A stretch of DNA of 14,683 nucleotides from Nocardioides sp. (GCA_003519585.1 DOWL01000008.1:1-14683), one strand, 5' to 3'. Counted from the first letter of the stretch, positions 1 through 7,767 are shown. The notes: a model not told the origin generated them from the letters alone. Translations and numbers: made by a program.

Positions 1-55
1 GCTGTCGGCGGCGGAGGCCTTGCCGCGGAGGCGGATAACAGAACCATCCGCTCGT

Positions 56-68
56 TGTCAACATGACA
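56..68. promoter_or_regulatory. Short perfect inverted repeat (possible operator)
   Basis: TGTCA-ACA-TGACA is a perfect 5-base inverted repeat with a 3-base centre. It overlaps the proposed -35 element of the promoter that would drive the SIR2 operon, so a bound protein there could block transcription. At 13 bases it can occur by chance and no cognate regulator is evident, so this is a weak inference. Confidence 0.25.
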
Positions 69-92
69 GGCCGACGTTGGCGTTGCTAGAGT
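63..92 (+). promoter_or_regulatory. Putative sigma-70-type promoter of the SIR2 operon
   Basis: ATGACA (63-68) matches the TTGACA -35 consensus at five of six positions. After an 18-base spacer, TAGAGT (87-92) fits the actinobacterial TANNNT -10 pattern. Transcription would begin near 99-100, giving a leader of about 27 bases before the ATG at 127. It is the best promoter-like arrangement I see upstream of the left operon and lies over an inverted repeat at 56-68. It was found by eye. Confidence 0.4.
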
Positions 93-126
93 CCGCGTGT
101 TGCCGGGGAGCTTGAGAGATGGGTAC

Positions 127-363
127 ATGGATAGGCGCGAAGTCCAGCGTAGGTTGGTTGCATCAGAGACCTTCTGCTTCTCGGGTACCAGAGACTTTCC
201 GAAGGTTTACGAGACCCTGACTCGGCATCACGTTGAGCCGGAGCTCTCTCTGGCCGCTGATCCCGCCTACTTCGGCTCTGCAAGCAACATCGACGACGGC
301 TACGAAGTCACGTGGGACCTGGAGATCGATGAGATCACGATCTCCGCACTCGAACGCGAGTGA
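127..363 (+). CDS. Small hypothetical protein, first gene of the SIR2 operon
   Basis: A 78-residue protein that I do not recognise. It is fairly acidic toward the C-terminus (a stretch of D and E around residues 57-78), with no membrane segment, signal peptide or catalytic motif visible. I chose the ATG at 127 over the in-frame GTG at 97 because a purine-rich GAGAGATGGG run lies just upstream and because 97 sits at the expected transcription start. The stop overlaps the GTG start of the next gene by 4 bases (GTGA), which indicates translational coupling and supports it as a real gene. Small acidic first genes in defence operons can be inhibitors, sensors or structural partners; nothing here decides which. 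Confidence 0.6.
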   Translation: MDRREVQRRLVASETFCFSGTRDFPKVYETLTRHHVEPELSLAADPAYFGSASNIDDGYEVTWDLEIDEITISALERE

Positions 364-1541
364 AGCGGTTCCTCGCTGCCCGGCAGACCAAGCCGGGTCG
401 GCTAAGCGTGCGCCTGACGTATTCGCCGGGAGCGGAGATGGCGTACCCGTCCGCTCGGGTGAGCCCCATCTACCCGATCGGCGACGTTGCTGAAGACTTC
501 CAGTTGCCGTCTTCAGGGCATCTGGTCTTCCTCTTCTCGCGCAGCGTTCGTGGCGTGCTCAACCGACTTGAGCGTCGCGATGGCCACGGCGTCAGGGTGT
601 TCGCCTCTCACGGCTTGGCCTCCGTCATCGCGGTGCTAGACGCCGACGCAGACGTAGACACTTTGCTCCAGGAACTCGAGGACCAACTTTGCGCCGCTGA
701 GGTATGGCCTCTCCAAGAAGGCACCGTTGTCGAGCGCAATACGATCGTTCGTCACTGGCAGAACGACGGCATCGCGACAACTGAGATCGAGGACATCGCG
801 GCGACGAACCTCCCTTATGAGGTCCGAACTGAGGTCGAGCAGTTCAACCTCAACCTGAAGTACTTTTGGGCGAGAGCCGAGCAGTTCGCGCCAGAGTACG
901 AGGATTTGGCAATCTGGCTTCACGAAGCCGTCAGCGATGCCGCCAAAGCCGTCGCCTCGTACGCACAGGCACACACCGATCCCGCCTCCCTTGCGGATCC
1001 GCAGCAGCACTACGGTCGCGTGAGCTTGCTGGTGGAGATCAACGCCTGTCTGACGATGCTGAACTCGCAGGCGATGGGCGTGACCCCCCCTTTGACCGAG
1101 GCCACGTACCCGATTGGCGAGTACTCGCTCCTCGGTATCGGTTCTGCGACCCGTGCAGTCTGGCGCATCTATCGCCACATGAGTGACGTCTTTGCCGACG
1201 CCCAACATCTCGACCGACTGCACGCGATGCGCGACGGTGCGCCGTTCGACTCCGGTGTCAGGCCGTACAGGTTTCAGATGTCAGCGTGGGCGGACTCCCC
1301 ACTTTCCATCGAAAGTCAAGATCCCGTTGGACCTGCAACCGCGCCGCGCCGCCACATCGTGTACTTCAGCTCTCGCTGGGGCTTCCATCAGACGGTCCAG
1401 TCGGTCAGCGTTAGCTGGCAGTGCATCAACGGAAACGCGGCTCTGGACTGGAATCTGCTGACGCTTTCACACGAGTTCCTTCACGCCCACCTCCGAGAGC
1501 TTCTGGACGAGCTCCTGCTCGTGGGCACGAGGAGGAGCTAG
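360..1541 (+). CDS. HExxH-motif protein (zinc-metallopeptidase-like), probably the first half of a longer protein
   Basis: A 393-residue protein of unknown family. Near its C-terminus it carries H-E-F-L-H at residues 371-375, the HExxH zinc-binding and catalytic signature of many metallopeptidases, within LSHEFLHAHLRELL. No third zinc ligand can be assigned with confidence. The GTG at 360 is chosen for its 4-base overlap with the upstream gene; an in-frame ATG at 438 with GGGAG just before it is the alternative. There is no signal peptide or membrane helix, so it is probably cytoplasmic. The ORF stops only 18 residues after the HExxH motif, and the next ORF (-1 frame) continues naturally as ARGHEEELDALV. 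The two are therefore probably one protein of about 663 residues split by a lost base near 1512-1517. A single motif does not prove peptidase activity. Confidence 0.75.
   Translation: MKRFLAARQTKPGRLSVRLTYSPGAEMAYPSARVSPIYPIGDVAEDFQLPSSGHLVFLFSRSVRGVLNRLERRDGHGVRVFASHGLASVIAVLDADADVDTLLQELEDQLCAAEVWPLQEGTVVERNTIVRHWQNDGIATTEIEDIAATNLPYEVRTEVEQFNLNLKYFWARAEQFAPEYEDLAIWLHEAVSDAAKAVASYAQAHTDPASLADPQQHYGRVSLLVEINACLTMLNSQAMGVTPPLTEATYPIGEYSLLGIGSATRAVWRIYRHMSDVFADAQHLDRLHAMRDGAPFDSGVRPYRFQMSAWADSPLSIESQDPVGPATAPRRHIVYFSSRWGFHQTVQSVSVSWQCINGNAALDWNLLTLSHEFLHAHLRELLDELLLVGTRRS
1531..1537 (+). promoter_or_regulatory. Purine-rich GGAGGAG before the 1550 GTG
   Basis: GGAGGAG resembles a strong ribosome binding site, but it lies 12 bases from the GTG at 1550, longer than usual. 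It also encodes part of a Glu-Glu-Glu run in the downstream frame, so it may simply be coding sequence of an uninterrupted ancestral gene. It decides whether 1550 can work as an independent start. Confidence 0.3.
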
Positions 1542-1549
1542 ACGCCCTC

Positions 1550-2350
1550 GTGCGGGCTTTCAACTCCGGTGACCCTCAGACGTGGAGCATCGCTGCCAAG
1601 CAGTTCCTACTCCAGCAGCTCCGATGGGTCGACCACGGACTCGATCTTGTCGCCAAGCGCGCGCGCCGACGAGAAGGGGATACGAAGGTTGGGCTGGTCC
1701 GCAGCAGGCCGATGACCCCAGAAGAGGCGATGTACCTCCTGAAGGAGCGCCTGCGCTTTCTCGAAGAAGTTGTAGTCCACGTCATGGACTACCTCTACTT
1801 CTACAACGCAGACGACGAGGTCTTCGTGTCCTCTCTTTGGCATTCGTGGGCTCTCGTGCCGAATGTTCAGCCCAAGATCGACGAGTACGTACTCCGGACC
1901 CTCTTGGCGTTGTCCAGCACCTGGACCGATGACGATCCCACGTCTGCGTTCGCTGATGCCTCGGCTCGGTTGGACTCCTGCCTGGCGGGGATTCTCCACA
2001 ACGGAGCCCACGGGCTCGTTGAGCAGGCGCGACGCGCGCTCAACGATGGCGAAGCCAAAGGTGCCGAGTCCTCCCGGAGCAACCTTCGGACGCGCTTCCA
2101 ACTCTCGTTCCCACTCGTGCGCTGGACCAGAAGGTTCCTCGTGTCGAGTGAGTTGCACGCTGGCTTGGCGCATGACGAGCAACGAGTGGCGGGCGACCCG
2201 GCCTACCCGTTCGACCCCTGGGATTTCCCGGACGGCGACGTCGGTAGTCCGACGGGTTTCCTCTTGGACCGTTTCCGCCGCATGGTGCGGGCGTACGAGA
2301 ATGACGATCTCGAAGCCGACAGCCTGTGGCAATTGCTGGTGCTGATCTAG
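1550..2350 (+). CDS. Hypothetical protein, probably the C-terminal half of the HExxH protein
   Basis: About 266 residues from the GTG at 1550; the reading frame is open upstream to at least 1421. I do not recognise the family. It is predicted mostly helical, with aromatic-rich stretches such as LFYLYFYNADDEVF-like sequence around residues 75-95 (VMDYLYFYNADDEVF) and SLWHSWALVP. No catalytic motif is seen. Its frame is -1 relative to the preceding HExxH ORF and the two overlap at their ends. Restoring one base near 1512-1517 joins them as ELLARGHEEELDALV, a smooth helical continuation. The alternative is a separate protein started at 1550 behind a distant GGAGGAG. The stop (TAG, 2348-2350) is part of the ribosome binding site of the next gene. 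Confidence 0.65.
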   Translation: MRAFNSGDPQTWSIAAKQFLLQQLRWVDHGLDLVAKRARRREGDTKVGLVRSRPMTPEEAMYLLKERLRFLEEVVVHVMDYLYFYNADDEVFVSSLWHSWALVPNVQPKIDEYVLRTLLALSSTWTDDDPTSAFADASARLDSCLAGILHNGAHGLVEQARRALNDGEAKGAESSRSNLRTRFQLSFPLVRWTRRFLVSSELHAGLAHDEQRVAGDPAYPFDPWDFPDGDVGSPTGFLLDRFRRMVRAYENDDLEADSLWQLLVLI

Positions 2351-2358
2351 GAGTTCTC

Positions 2359-3099
2359 ATGAGTGATGCGTCGCAGTTCGAGGCGCGCCGATACTCGGCG
2401 GTCCTCATCGCTGCCGACGACACGCTGACTAGTCGGGCCACCTTGGTCGCGCTCGGCTGTCCAGCGCGACAGATCAAGAAGGTCGACGTCGCGTCCTCGG
2501 ACTGGGCTTTCGTAGCAGGAAGAGTCGAAGCCGACACCAACTACTCTCGGTCGATTCGCAGCGCGGTGGGCTCCGAAGGCACTTACAGCCATCGGGTATA
2601 CGCCGCGGAGGGCCAAATCGGCGGGAACCCCTATCTTCTGGTTGCCTCGCCCTATGTGCGCTTATTGGGCGACTGCATCACCCGAATCGATCGCTCTCGA
2701 AACCAGGCCGTGGTCTACCTCAAGCCTTCGATGGATCGGCTCTTCGGCTTCTTCGAGTCGATGCGTCCGAGCGAACTGTCGGCGACGCGCATCACAGTCC
2801 TCATGGAGGGCGACGTTGGTCTCGAACTCGTGTCGCTCTCTGGGCGCAATCCGCTGCGAAGCGACCTAAGGCACGCACTACTCGAAGTCGCCAGCCCCTA
2901 CTCGATCAGGGTCAAGGGCACGTACATCGATCGGCGAGGCATGAATCTGCATGCCGACCGCCACGGCAACTTCTGGTTCCACCTTGGATCCGAGGCGGCC
3001 CTCGTTAACGTCGCCGCCTTCCTCAGCGCGGTGTCCCAGCACGGCGATCTCAGGGCAACGACCAACTCACCGCTCAAGCGGGTTGCTGACGAGGAATAG
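2359..3099 (+). CDS. Hypothetical protein of the SIR2 operon
   Basis: A 246-residue soluble protein that I cannot assign to a family. The ATG at 2359 is well supported: AGGAG lies 6 bases upstream and overlaps the stop of the preceding gene (8-base gap). Visible features are an alpha/beta-like N-terminus (RYSAVLIAADDTLTSRATLVALG), a central segment VVYLKPSMDRLFGFFESM, and a His-rich stretch near residues 194-213 (MNLHADRHGNFWFHLGSEAA). No Walker, zinc or nuclease motif is clear, and there is no membrane segment. Its place between the HExxH-like protein and the SIR2 effector suggests a partner, sensor or regulator, but this comes only from gene order. Confidence 0.75.
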   Translation: MSDASQFEARRYSAVLIAADDTLTSRATLVALGCPARQIKKVDVASSDWAFVAGRVEADTNYSRSIRSAVGSEGTYSHRVYAAEGQIGGNPYLLVASPYVRLLGDCITRIDRSRNQAVVYLKPSMDRLFGFFESMRPSELSATRITVLMEGDVGLELVSLSGRNPLRSDLRHALLEVASPYSIRVKGTYIDRRGMNLHADRHGNFWFHLGSEAALVNVAAFLSAVSQHGDLRATTNSPLKRVADEE

Positions 3100-3105
3100 C
3101 AAGAG

Positions 3106-3996
3106 ATGACTCTCGACTACCTGCAGGATCCTGACACTGCCGGCGACATGCTCGCCGATGAGCTGCACGCGGGGCAGTTGACGCTGATCCTCGGCGCGGG
3201 AGTCTCTCATGGGCTGCGCCTGCCGTCATGGGGTGAACTTGTTGTAACGCTCGAGACGAACGCGGGGCTCGAACCGGGACCATCCGACGCAAGCGCAGAC
3301 GACTTGATGCGACGGATGGACACGGTTCGGAGGACCGTCGGCGACGGTGAGGCGTTTCTGGATGCTGTTCACGCTGGCCTGTACGGGCCAGCTGGACACC
3401 TGGCGAATGGCTCATACCCCGAGGACATGGTCGAGATGCGCATGCTGATCGCGCTTGGCGCGCTGGTCATGTCATCGCGGCGTGGCAGCGTGGCCGATGT
3501 CTTTACCCTCAACTTCGACGATGTCCTCGACTGGTATTTGCACCTGCACGGACACCGAACACAGATCATCAGCGAGCTGCCCGACCTCCATCGCGGTGAC
3601 GTTGACGTTCGGATTCATCACTTCCACGGGTTTCTTCCCCTCATGACCCGCTACGAGCGCTCCCGCTGGCTGCTTCTCACCCGGGCTCAGCTCGTCAAGC
3701 GGTTGGCGGAGCCGACGTCGTCGCCGTGGTCCGCGATCATGGGCGCGGAGTTTCTCTCCAAGACACTGCTCTTCGTCGGCACGAGCATGTCTGACATGGA
3801 TGTCGACGTGATTCTGTCACGAACGGCCGATCTGGTTGAAGGGTCACGTCCGCTGGGCTTTGCGCTCGGAGTCAATCTCACCGATGACCGCAAAGCCGCA
3901 CTCAAGGAAAGAGGTATCGTTCCGGTCTCGCTCGACGACTATGGCGATATACCAAGCTTCTTACTGGATGTGTGTCAGCGCGCCGCGGACATCTAG
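3106..3996 (+). CDS. SIR2-family protein (putative NADase defence effector)
   Basis: A 296-residue single-domain SIR2-like protein. LILGAGVSHGLRLPSW (residues 27-42) contains the GAGxS nucleotide-binding turn; TLNFDD (134-139) corresponds to the T-x-N-[FY]-D motif with catalytic Asn136; HHFHG (171-175) places the conserved His at 174; and LLFVGTSMSDMDVD (from about 220) matches the GxSxxD strand of bacterial SIR2 proteins. In characterised defence SIR2 proteins such as ThsA and DSR2 the matching Asn and His are needed for NAD+ cleavage, so this one appears catalytically competent. It lacks the extra domains of those proteins, so recognition would have to come from partners, presumably the upstream genes. 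It starts 6 bases after the previous stop with a weak site (AAGAG), suggesting coupling. The defence role is inferred. Confidence 0.85.
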   Translation: MTLDYLQDPDTAGDMLADELHAGQLTLILGAGVSHGLRLPSWGELVVTLETNAGLEPGPSDASADDLMRRMDTVRRTVGDGEAFLDAVHAGLYGPAGHLANGSYPEDMVEMRMLIALGALVMSSRRGSVADVFTLNFDDVLDWYLHLHGHRTQIISELPDLHRGDVDVRIHHFHGFLPLMTRYERSRWLLLTRAQLVKRLAEPTSSPWSAIMGAEFLSKTLLFVGTSMSDMDVDVILSRTADLVEGSRPLGFALGVNLTDDRKAALKERGIVPVSLDDYGDIPSFLLDVCQRAADI

Positions 3997-4116
3997 TCAG
4001 ACGTGTCGCACCGCCGAACGTCTCGGTCGCCACGTCGGCAACCTCGGCCGCAGCGCCTAGCGTGTACAACCGTCCTTGCCGGCCCAGCTCACGTTGCCGC
4101 GTCAGGCGCCCACAGC

Positions 4117-4140
4117 GGCGCGGTTTGAGCCGCCCGCGCC
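4117..4140. terminator. GC-rich hairpin between convergent genes
   Basis: GGCGCGG (4117-4123) pairs with CCGCGCC (4134-4140) as a 7-base-pair stem with a 10-base loop. It sits in the 190-base gap between the convergent SIR2 and helicase genes, where a bidirectional terminator would be expected. There is no T-run on either side, so it is not a classical intrinsic terminator. The rest of 3997-4186 shows no gene. Confidence 0.25.
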
Positions 4141-4186
4141 AAGACGGAAACGCGTGGTTCACAGTTGGTTTGTCCGACTGCAGGTT

Positions 4187-7165
4187 TCAGGGAGAGCAGA
4201 ACACGCGTGCGCGGACTCCGCATTGCTGCGCGGCGGACCAGAGGCCTGTTAATAGGACATAGGTCTGAATGGCCTGCGGAGTTGTTGCGTCGGCCAGTTG
4301 TGCTCGGAGCTCGGCCTTGGAAAGTGAAGCGCCAGCGACCACCCAAACTTCACGGTAAATGGCGTGCGACTGGATGCGTTCGTTGACGTACTCCCAGTAC
4401 CTCCCACCTGTCGTGAGCACTGGTCCGCGACGTCGGCGGGGCGTGATTCCATCCCAGTCGTTGGTCCAGTAGTTGTTTCGAGGAGTTTCTGGATTGCCGA
4501 GAGTGAGATACCGCAGGTTCTTTACGGCTTGGCTGACGACCTCGTGAAACGCAGCGCCGGAAACTGTGCTCGCGGAACCGCGGCGATAGGCCTTCGCGTG
4601 GATGAATGCCACCCGTCCATCGTCACAGGCGATGAAGTCGGCGACTTCGGAACCAAGGTCGGTGCAGAGAAGGAGCGCGTTCGACGCGAAGTGCTGAGGG
4701 GCCAGGACTTGCTCAATGATTCCGAACACGCTGTCTTCGGGCCAGCCCTTGGACGTGCCGGCGCCCTTTTCCTTGGTGGCTGTCGACAGGGCCGGCACAG
4801 GCGTGAGTGCGCTAAGAATGCCGTTATCGATATCGGCTGGGATCGTGATGTCCCAGAACGAGCCGCCTGAGTAGACCGGACCGCTGGCTGAGACCACCCG
4901 CATCGACTTGCCCGCATTGATCGCGTGTAGTAGTCCGCGGTTTTCGTCGCGTACCGAGCGATGCGGTAAGACGTCTAGGGCATCGGACGAGATCACGTAT
5001 CTCTTCCTGGCGGGTTCCCACCTGATTGATGCATCAAGAGTCGTCTCGTGGCCCTCCTCGCCCAAGACGACCTGAAAGTCGCCCGCATTGACCGGTCCCC
5101 CTGTCTCCGCGAAGACGATCGTCTCGTCGGTGGATGGGTCTCGGAAGGCCTCAACATCCGGATCCAGCAAGACGTGGAGGGGCGTGGGATCTGTCGGGGT
5201 GTCGACTGGTGGGGCGTACCTCGTGAGCATCATTGGCGAGGGGTTTCTGCTTCGGAGTGCAGTGGCGAGATGCTTGACCCAGCGGTAATAACTGTCGAAG
5301 TCATCGCCGCGCCCTCCGGTGTCTCGCACCCGCCCGTTCTGTGTGCCGATATAGCGGACGACGGTGTCGGTGCCGTATCGGACGTGGCCCTGCGCGGTGG
5401 AGCAGGCGTAGGTGGAGTCGCCGAGCTCTGCTGCTACCTCTTCGAGATTCCTCGCTCGCGCGCTTCTGGCTCGGATCGCGTAGGCGCTGGTGTCATTGTT
5501 CCTGAGCGACACAGCCGTCATGCGGGTCGTGTCAGGAAGTGCACGTTGAAGTGCGTCTGGATCCACCGGCTCGAAGCTCTCGACCTCGAGGGTCTCCGGC
5601 GTCATCCCCTCGCTGTCCGAAACAAACAGGTGGCCTGCGTGCAGCACGAGGGCAGTGAACCCAACTCGTGGTTCCACAAAGGCCGTGTCTCTTAGCACCG
5701 CGGAGTTGCGAAGCGCGACGAATGGAATCACTCGTGCGTTGCGAACACCGGCGGGGGTCGACGGCGCGTAGGTGCGCCGGTTTGCGTGAGACCACTCTTC
5801 CGCTATCGCCGCCGCCAACTGGTCGAGCTGTGCGATGCCGAACGTCTTCGGGGCCGTCCAAACTCGAACGTTCCTCGCATACTTGAACTGCGTCCAGACC
5901 TTCGCATCGGTGAGGTCGAGGCGCTCGCGGAAGAGCCCGCCCCAATAGATCGTCTCCGGCTGAGAAGCGAGAAGGTCTCGCACGAGCGTTGGAAAGAGAG
6001 CGACAGCCTTGGGCTCAACGGCTCGATCGAACGCCAAGTAGCGCCGCCACGTCGCTTCGACTCCGCTATCAGCGACGCTCAGCACCAACGCGGGTTCGCC
6101 TACTTGGTGGCCGACGTTCCGAAGAGCGCGGCCGATCTGTTGAACGACGGCGCGGTCGTTACCGAAGTTCGCGTAGAACGTCACGACTCGGACCCGAGGG
6201 TCGTCGAAGCCCTCGACGAGAATGTTTTGCCAAACCCAGAACCTAGCGTCGGGTCTGTTTGAAGGGGCAGGTAGGGCGCCGTACAGAGCGGAGTCTGTTT
6301 TGTTCGCGAAGTCGTGGTGGAAACCAACCGCAGTTTCGCCATGCGACTGGAGAGCGCTCACGACGGAACGCACGTCGTCGCGGTTGCCGCAGCGGACCAC
6401 GACCCGGTCCTCTGATGTGACCTTTGCCGCCTTGAGGTGGCTGAGCAACTCCACCACAAACGGGTTGGCCCCGCGCGTCTTCTTGAACGAGATGAATCTT
6501 GGCCGTCGCAGGAACCCGTCGGACTCAGCATCCGCATGGGCGTAGCGGAACGTGTAGGTCGTGTCGACATGGAAGTAGCGATCGTCGTTGCGGAACGCGG
6601 TCGCCGTGAGAAGGCACGTTTTCAAGCCAGTTGAACGCAACGCCGTCGACCACTGCTCTGACGGTTCGTAGTGACACTCATCGACAACCGCGAACTCAAC
6701 GTTCTCGAATGCGTGGCGCATCGCATCCTGGTCCTCGCCGACCTGACGCCATATCTCAAGCACCATCTGGATTGTGCCTACCCAGATACGACGGTTCGAT
6801 CCGCCGGTTGCAACCGCCTCAAGAAACGCCTTGGCCGATGGGATCATCCGAACCTCGCCGAGCGATCGCGGGCGGGCTGTGGCGAGCGCTTGCCAAACGC
6901 GCGACTCCAGGTCTTCTCTGAGCTGCCTCGAAAGGCCGACGCGGGGCGTCACTACGAGGATATCTCCATTGACTGGCTGGCCGGCGATCAACGCGGCAAT
7001 GACGGCCGACTTGCCAGTGCCGGTTGGCATCGAGACGAGGGCGGCTCGGTCGGGTGTTGCCGTTCGCAGGTAGCGTCGGAGGACACCGACCGCCTCGACC
7101 TGATACTTCCGAAGTGACCAGGAGTCGTTTACTCGGGCTAGCACCTGTGATTCGGGCGTTGTCAC
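4187..7165 (-). CDS. SF2 DEAD/DEAH-like helicase with C-terminal PD-(D/E)XK-like nuclease segment
   Basis: A 992-residue protein. The N-terminal superfamily 2 helicase core shows LRKYQVEAV before motif I, Walker A MPTGTGKS (46-53), motif II DECH (162-165), LTATAF as motif III, an EGFDDPRV motif V-like stretch and QQIGRALR (about 342-349) as motif VI, so it should be an ATP-dependent DNA or RNA translocase. The middle third matches nothing I know. Near the C-terminus, VADFI followed by FIHAK gives D843 and H856-x-K858, resembling the D...(E/Q)xK core of PD-(D/E)XK nucleases with His replacing the usual acid or Gln. The start is the GTG at 7165: no ribosome binding site is seen, and TCTAAT about 10 bases upstream could be a -10 box of a leaderless message. 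It stands alone and converges on the SIR2 operon. A phage-defence helicase-nuclease is the likely role, by architecture and neighbours. Confidence 0.8.
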   Translation of the reverse strand: MTTPESQVLARVNDSWSLRKYQVEAVGVLRRYLRTATPDRAALVSMPTGTGKSAVIAALIAGQPVNGDILVVTPRVGLSRQLREDLESRVWQALATARPRSLGEVRMIPSAKAFLEAVATGGSNRRIWVGTIQMVLEIWRQVGEDQDAMRHAFENVEFAVVDECHYEPSEQWSTALRSTGLKTCLLTATAFRNDDRYFHVDTTYTFRYAHADAESDGFLRRPRFISFKKTRGANPFVVELLSHLKAAKVTSEDRVVVRCGNRDDVRSVVSALQSHGETAVGFHHDFANKTDSALYGALPAPSNRPDARFWVWQNILVEGFDDPRVRVVTFYANFGNDRAVVQQIGRALRNVGHQVGEPALVLSVADSGVEATWRRYLAFDRAVEPKAVALFPTLVRDLLASQPETIYWGGLFRERLDLTDAKVWTQFKYARNVRVWTAPKTFGIAQLDQLAAAIAEEWSHANRRTYAPSTPAGVRNARVIPFVALRNSAVLRDTAFVEPRVGFTALVLHAGHLFVSDSEGMTPETLEVESFEPVDPDALQRALPDTTRMTAVSLRNNDTSAYAIRARSARARNLEEVAAELGDSTYACSTAQGHVRYGTDTVVRYIGTQNGRVRDTGGRGDDFDSYYRWVKHLATALRSRNPSPMMLTRYAPPVDTPTDPTPLHVLLDPDVEAFRDPSTDETIVFAETGGPVNAGDFQVVLGEEGHETTLDASIRWEPARKRYVISSDALDVLPHRSVRDENRGLLHAINAGKSMRVVSASGPVYSGGSFWDITIPADIDNGILSALTPVPALSTATKEKGAGTSKGWPEDSVFGIIEQVLAPQHFASNALLLCTDLGSEVADFIACDDGRVAFIHAKAYRRGSASTVSGAAFHEVVSQAVKNLRYLTLGNPETPRNNYWTNDWDGITPRRRRGPVLTTGGRYWEYVNERIQSHAIYREVWVVAGASLSKAELRAQLADATTPQAIQTYVLLTGLWSAAQQCGVRARVFCSP

Positions 7166-7569
7166 CCGCGCACATTAGACAATCGGACGCGTCGTGATGA
7201 TCTGTTTTGCCCTCGTGTCTTGATCCTGGCGGCCTCGATGCCGGGGCTATGTCTTCTGAAGGTTGAGGCCCCACAAGTACGGCCCCGCCGTTGGTCGCGT
7301 GGCTCGGCCTCGCCGGGGCTTGGCCCGATGTCACTCCCACCTCCATGAGCGGGCCGTGCGATGCCTCAATGACTCCGAACCCTGCGGAACCGTTCAGTGC
7401 AGAGGTGAGTCTTGACGCTGGCCTTGCTACTGCGTGAACGACGAGCTCGGCGGGCTGACTGCCGATCGCCATGATGTGGCGCCGGGCCGTCTGCTTAAGT
7501 CTCGCCACGGAAGCGAAGTAGAGCCGGCGCGTCGTTCTAGGCGAAGTGCAGCGCCCGTGACAGCACTAG
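7166..7569. other. 404-base gap without a convincing gene; integrase missing
   Basis: This stretch separates the helicase from the excisionase-like gene. In actinobacterial integrative elements a tyrosine integrase usually follows xis here, and none is present. A minus-strand frame is open from 7508 but has no ribosome binding site and runs deep into the helicase gene in another frame, so I do not call it. The gap holds two imperfect copies of a GC-rich motif, GGCCTCGATGCCGGGGCT near 7231 and GGCCTCGCCGGGGCTT near 7306. They could be decayed protein-binding sites or chance. Confidence 0.4.
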
Positions 7570-7767
7570 TCACCACCGCGCCGAAGGAATGCGGCGGAGT
7601 GCGGCCTCGAGCTCGTCGAGGCGGATGCGGATGGGGCGCCGGCCGCACTGGTAGGCCGGGATGGTGCCATCGCTGATCCGTCGCCGGATTGTGCGAGTGG
7701 ACAGCGACATCATCTCGGCCGCCTCTTCGAGGCTGACGTAGATGGGCAGCTCTCTCTTGCTAGCCAC
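7570..7767 (-). CDS. Excisionase-like helix-turn-helix DNA-binding protein
   Basis: A 65-residue protein made almost entirely of one MerR/excisionase-type winged HTH. IYVSLEEAAEMMSLSTRTIRRRISDG gives the two HTH helices, then a wing (IPAYQCGRRPIRI) and a closing helix (LDELEAALRRI). Xis and RDF proteins of mobile elements have this size and layout; they bend DNA at att sites or regulate plasmid functions. I start it at the GTG 7767, where AAGGAG lies 7 bases upstream and the start overlaps the stop of the preceding HTH gene by 8 bases. An in-frame start at 7809 would lengthen it by 14 residues but has no better ribosome site. No integrase gene follows it. Confidence 0.8.
   Translation of the reverse strand: MASKRELPIYVSLEEAAEMMSLSTRTIRRRISDGTIPAYQCGRRPIRIRLDELEAALRRIPSARW

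Noticed and set aside
636..1223. 195-residue minus-strand frame, and a similar one at 1607-2332
   Set aside because: Both are antisense shadows of the HExxH gene halves, without ribosome sites or recognisable motifs.
6819..7508. 229-residue minus-strand frame
   Set aside because: It overlaps the helicase N-terminus in another frame by about 350 bases, has no ribosome binding site at the GTG, and becomes Arg/Pro-rich within the helicase.
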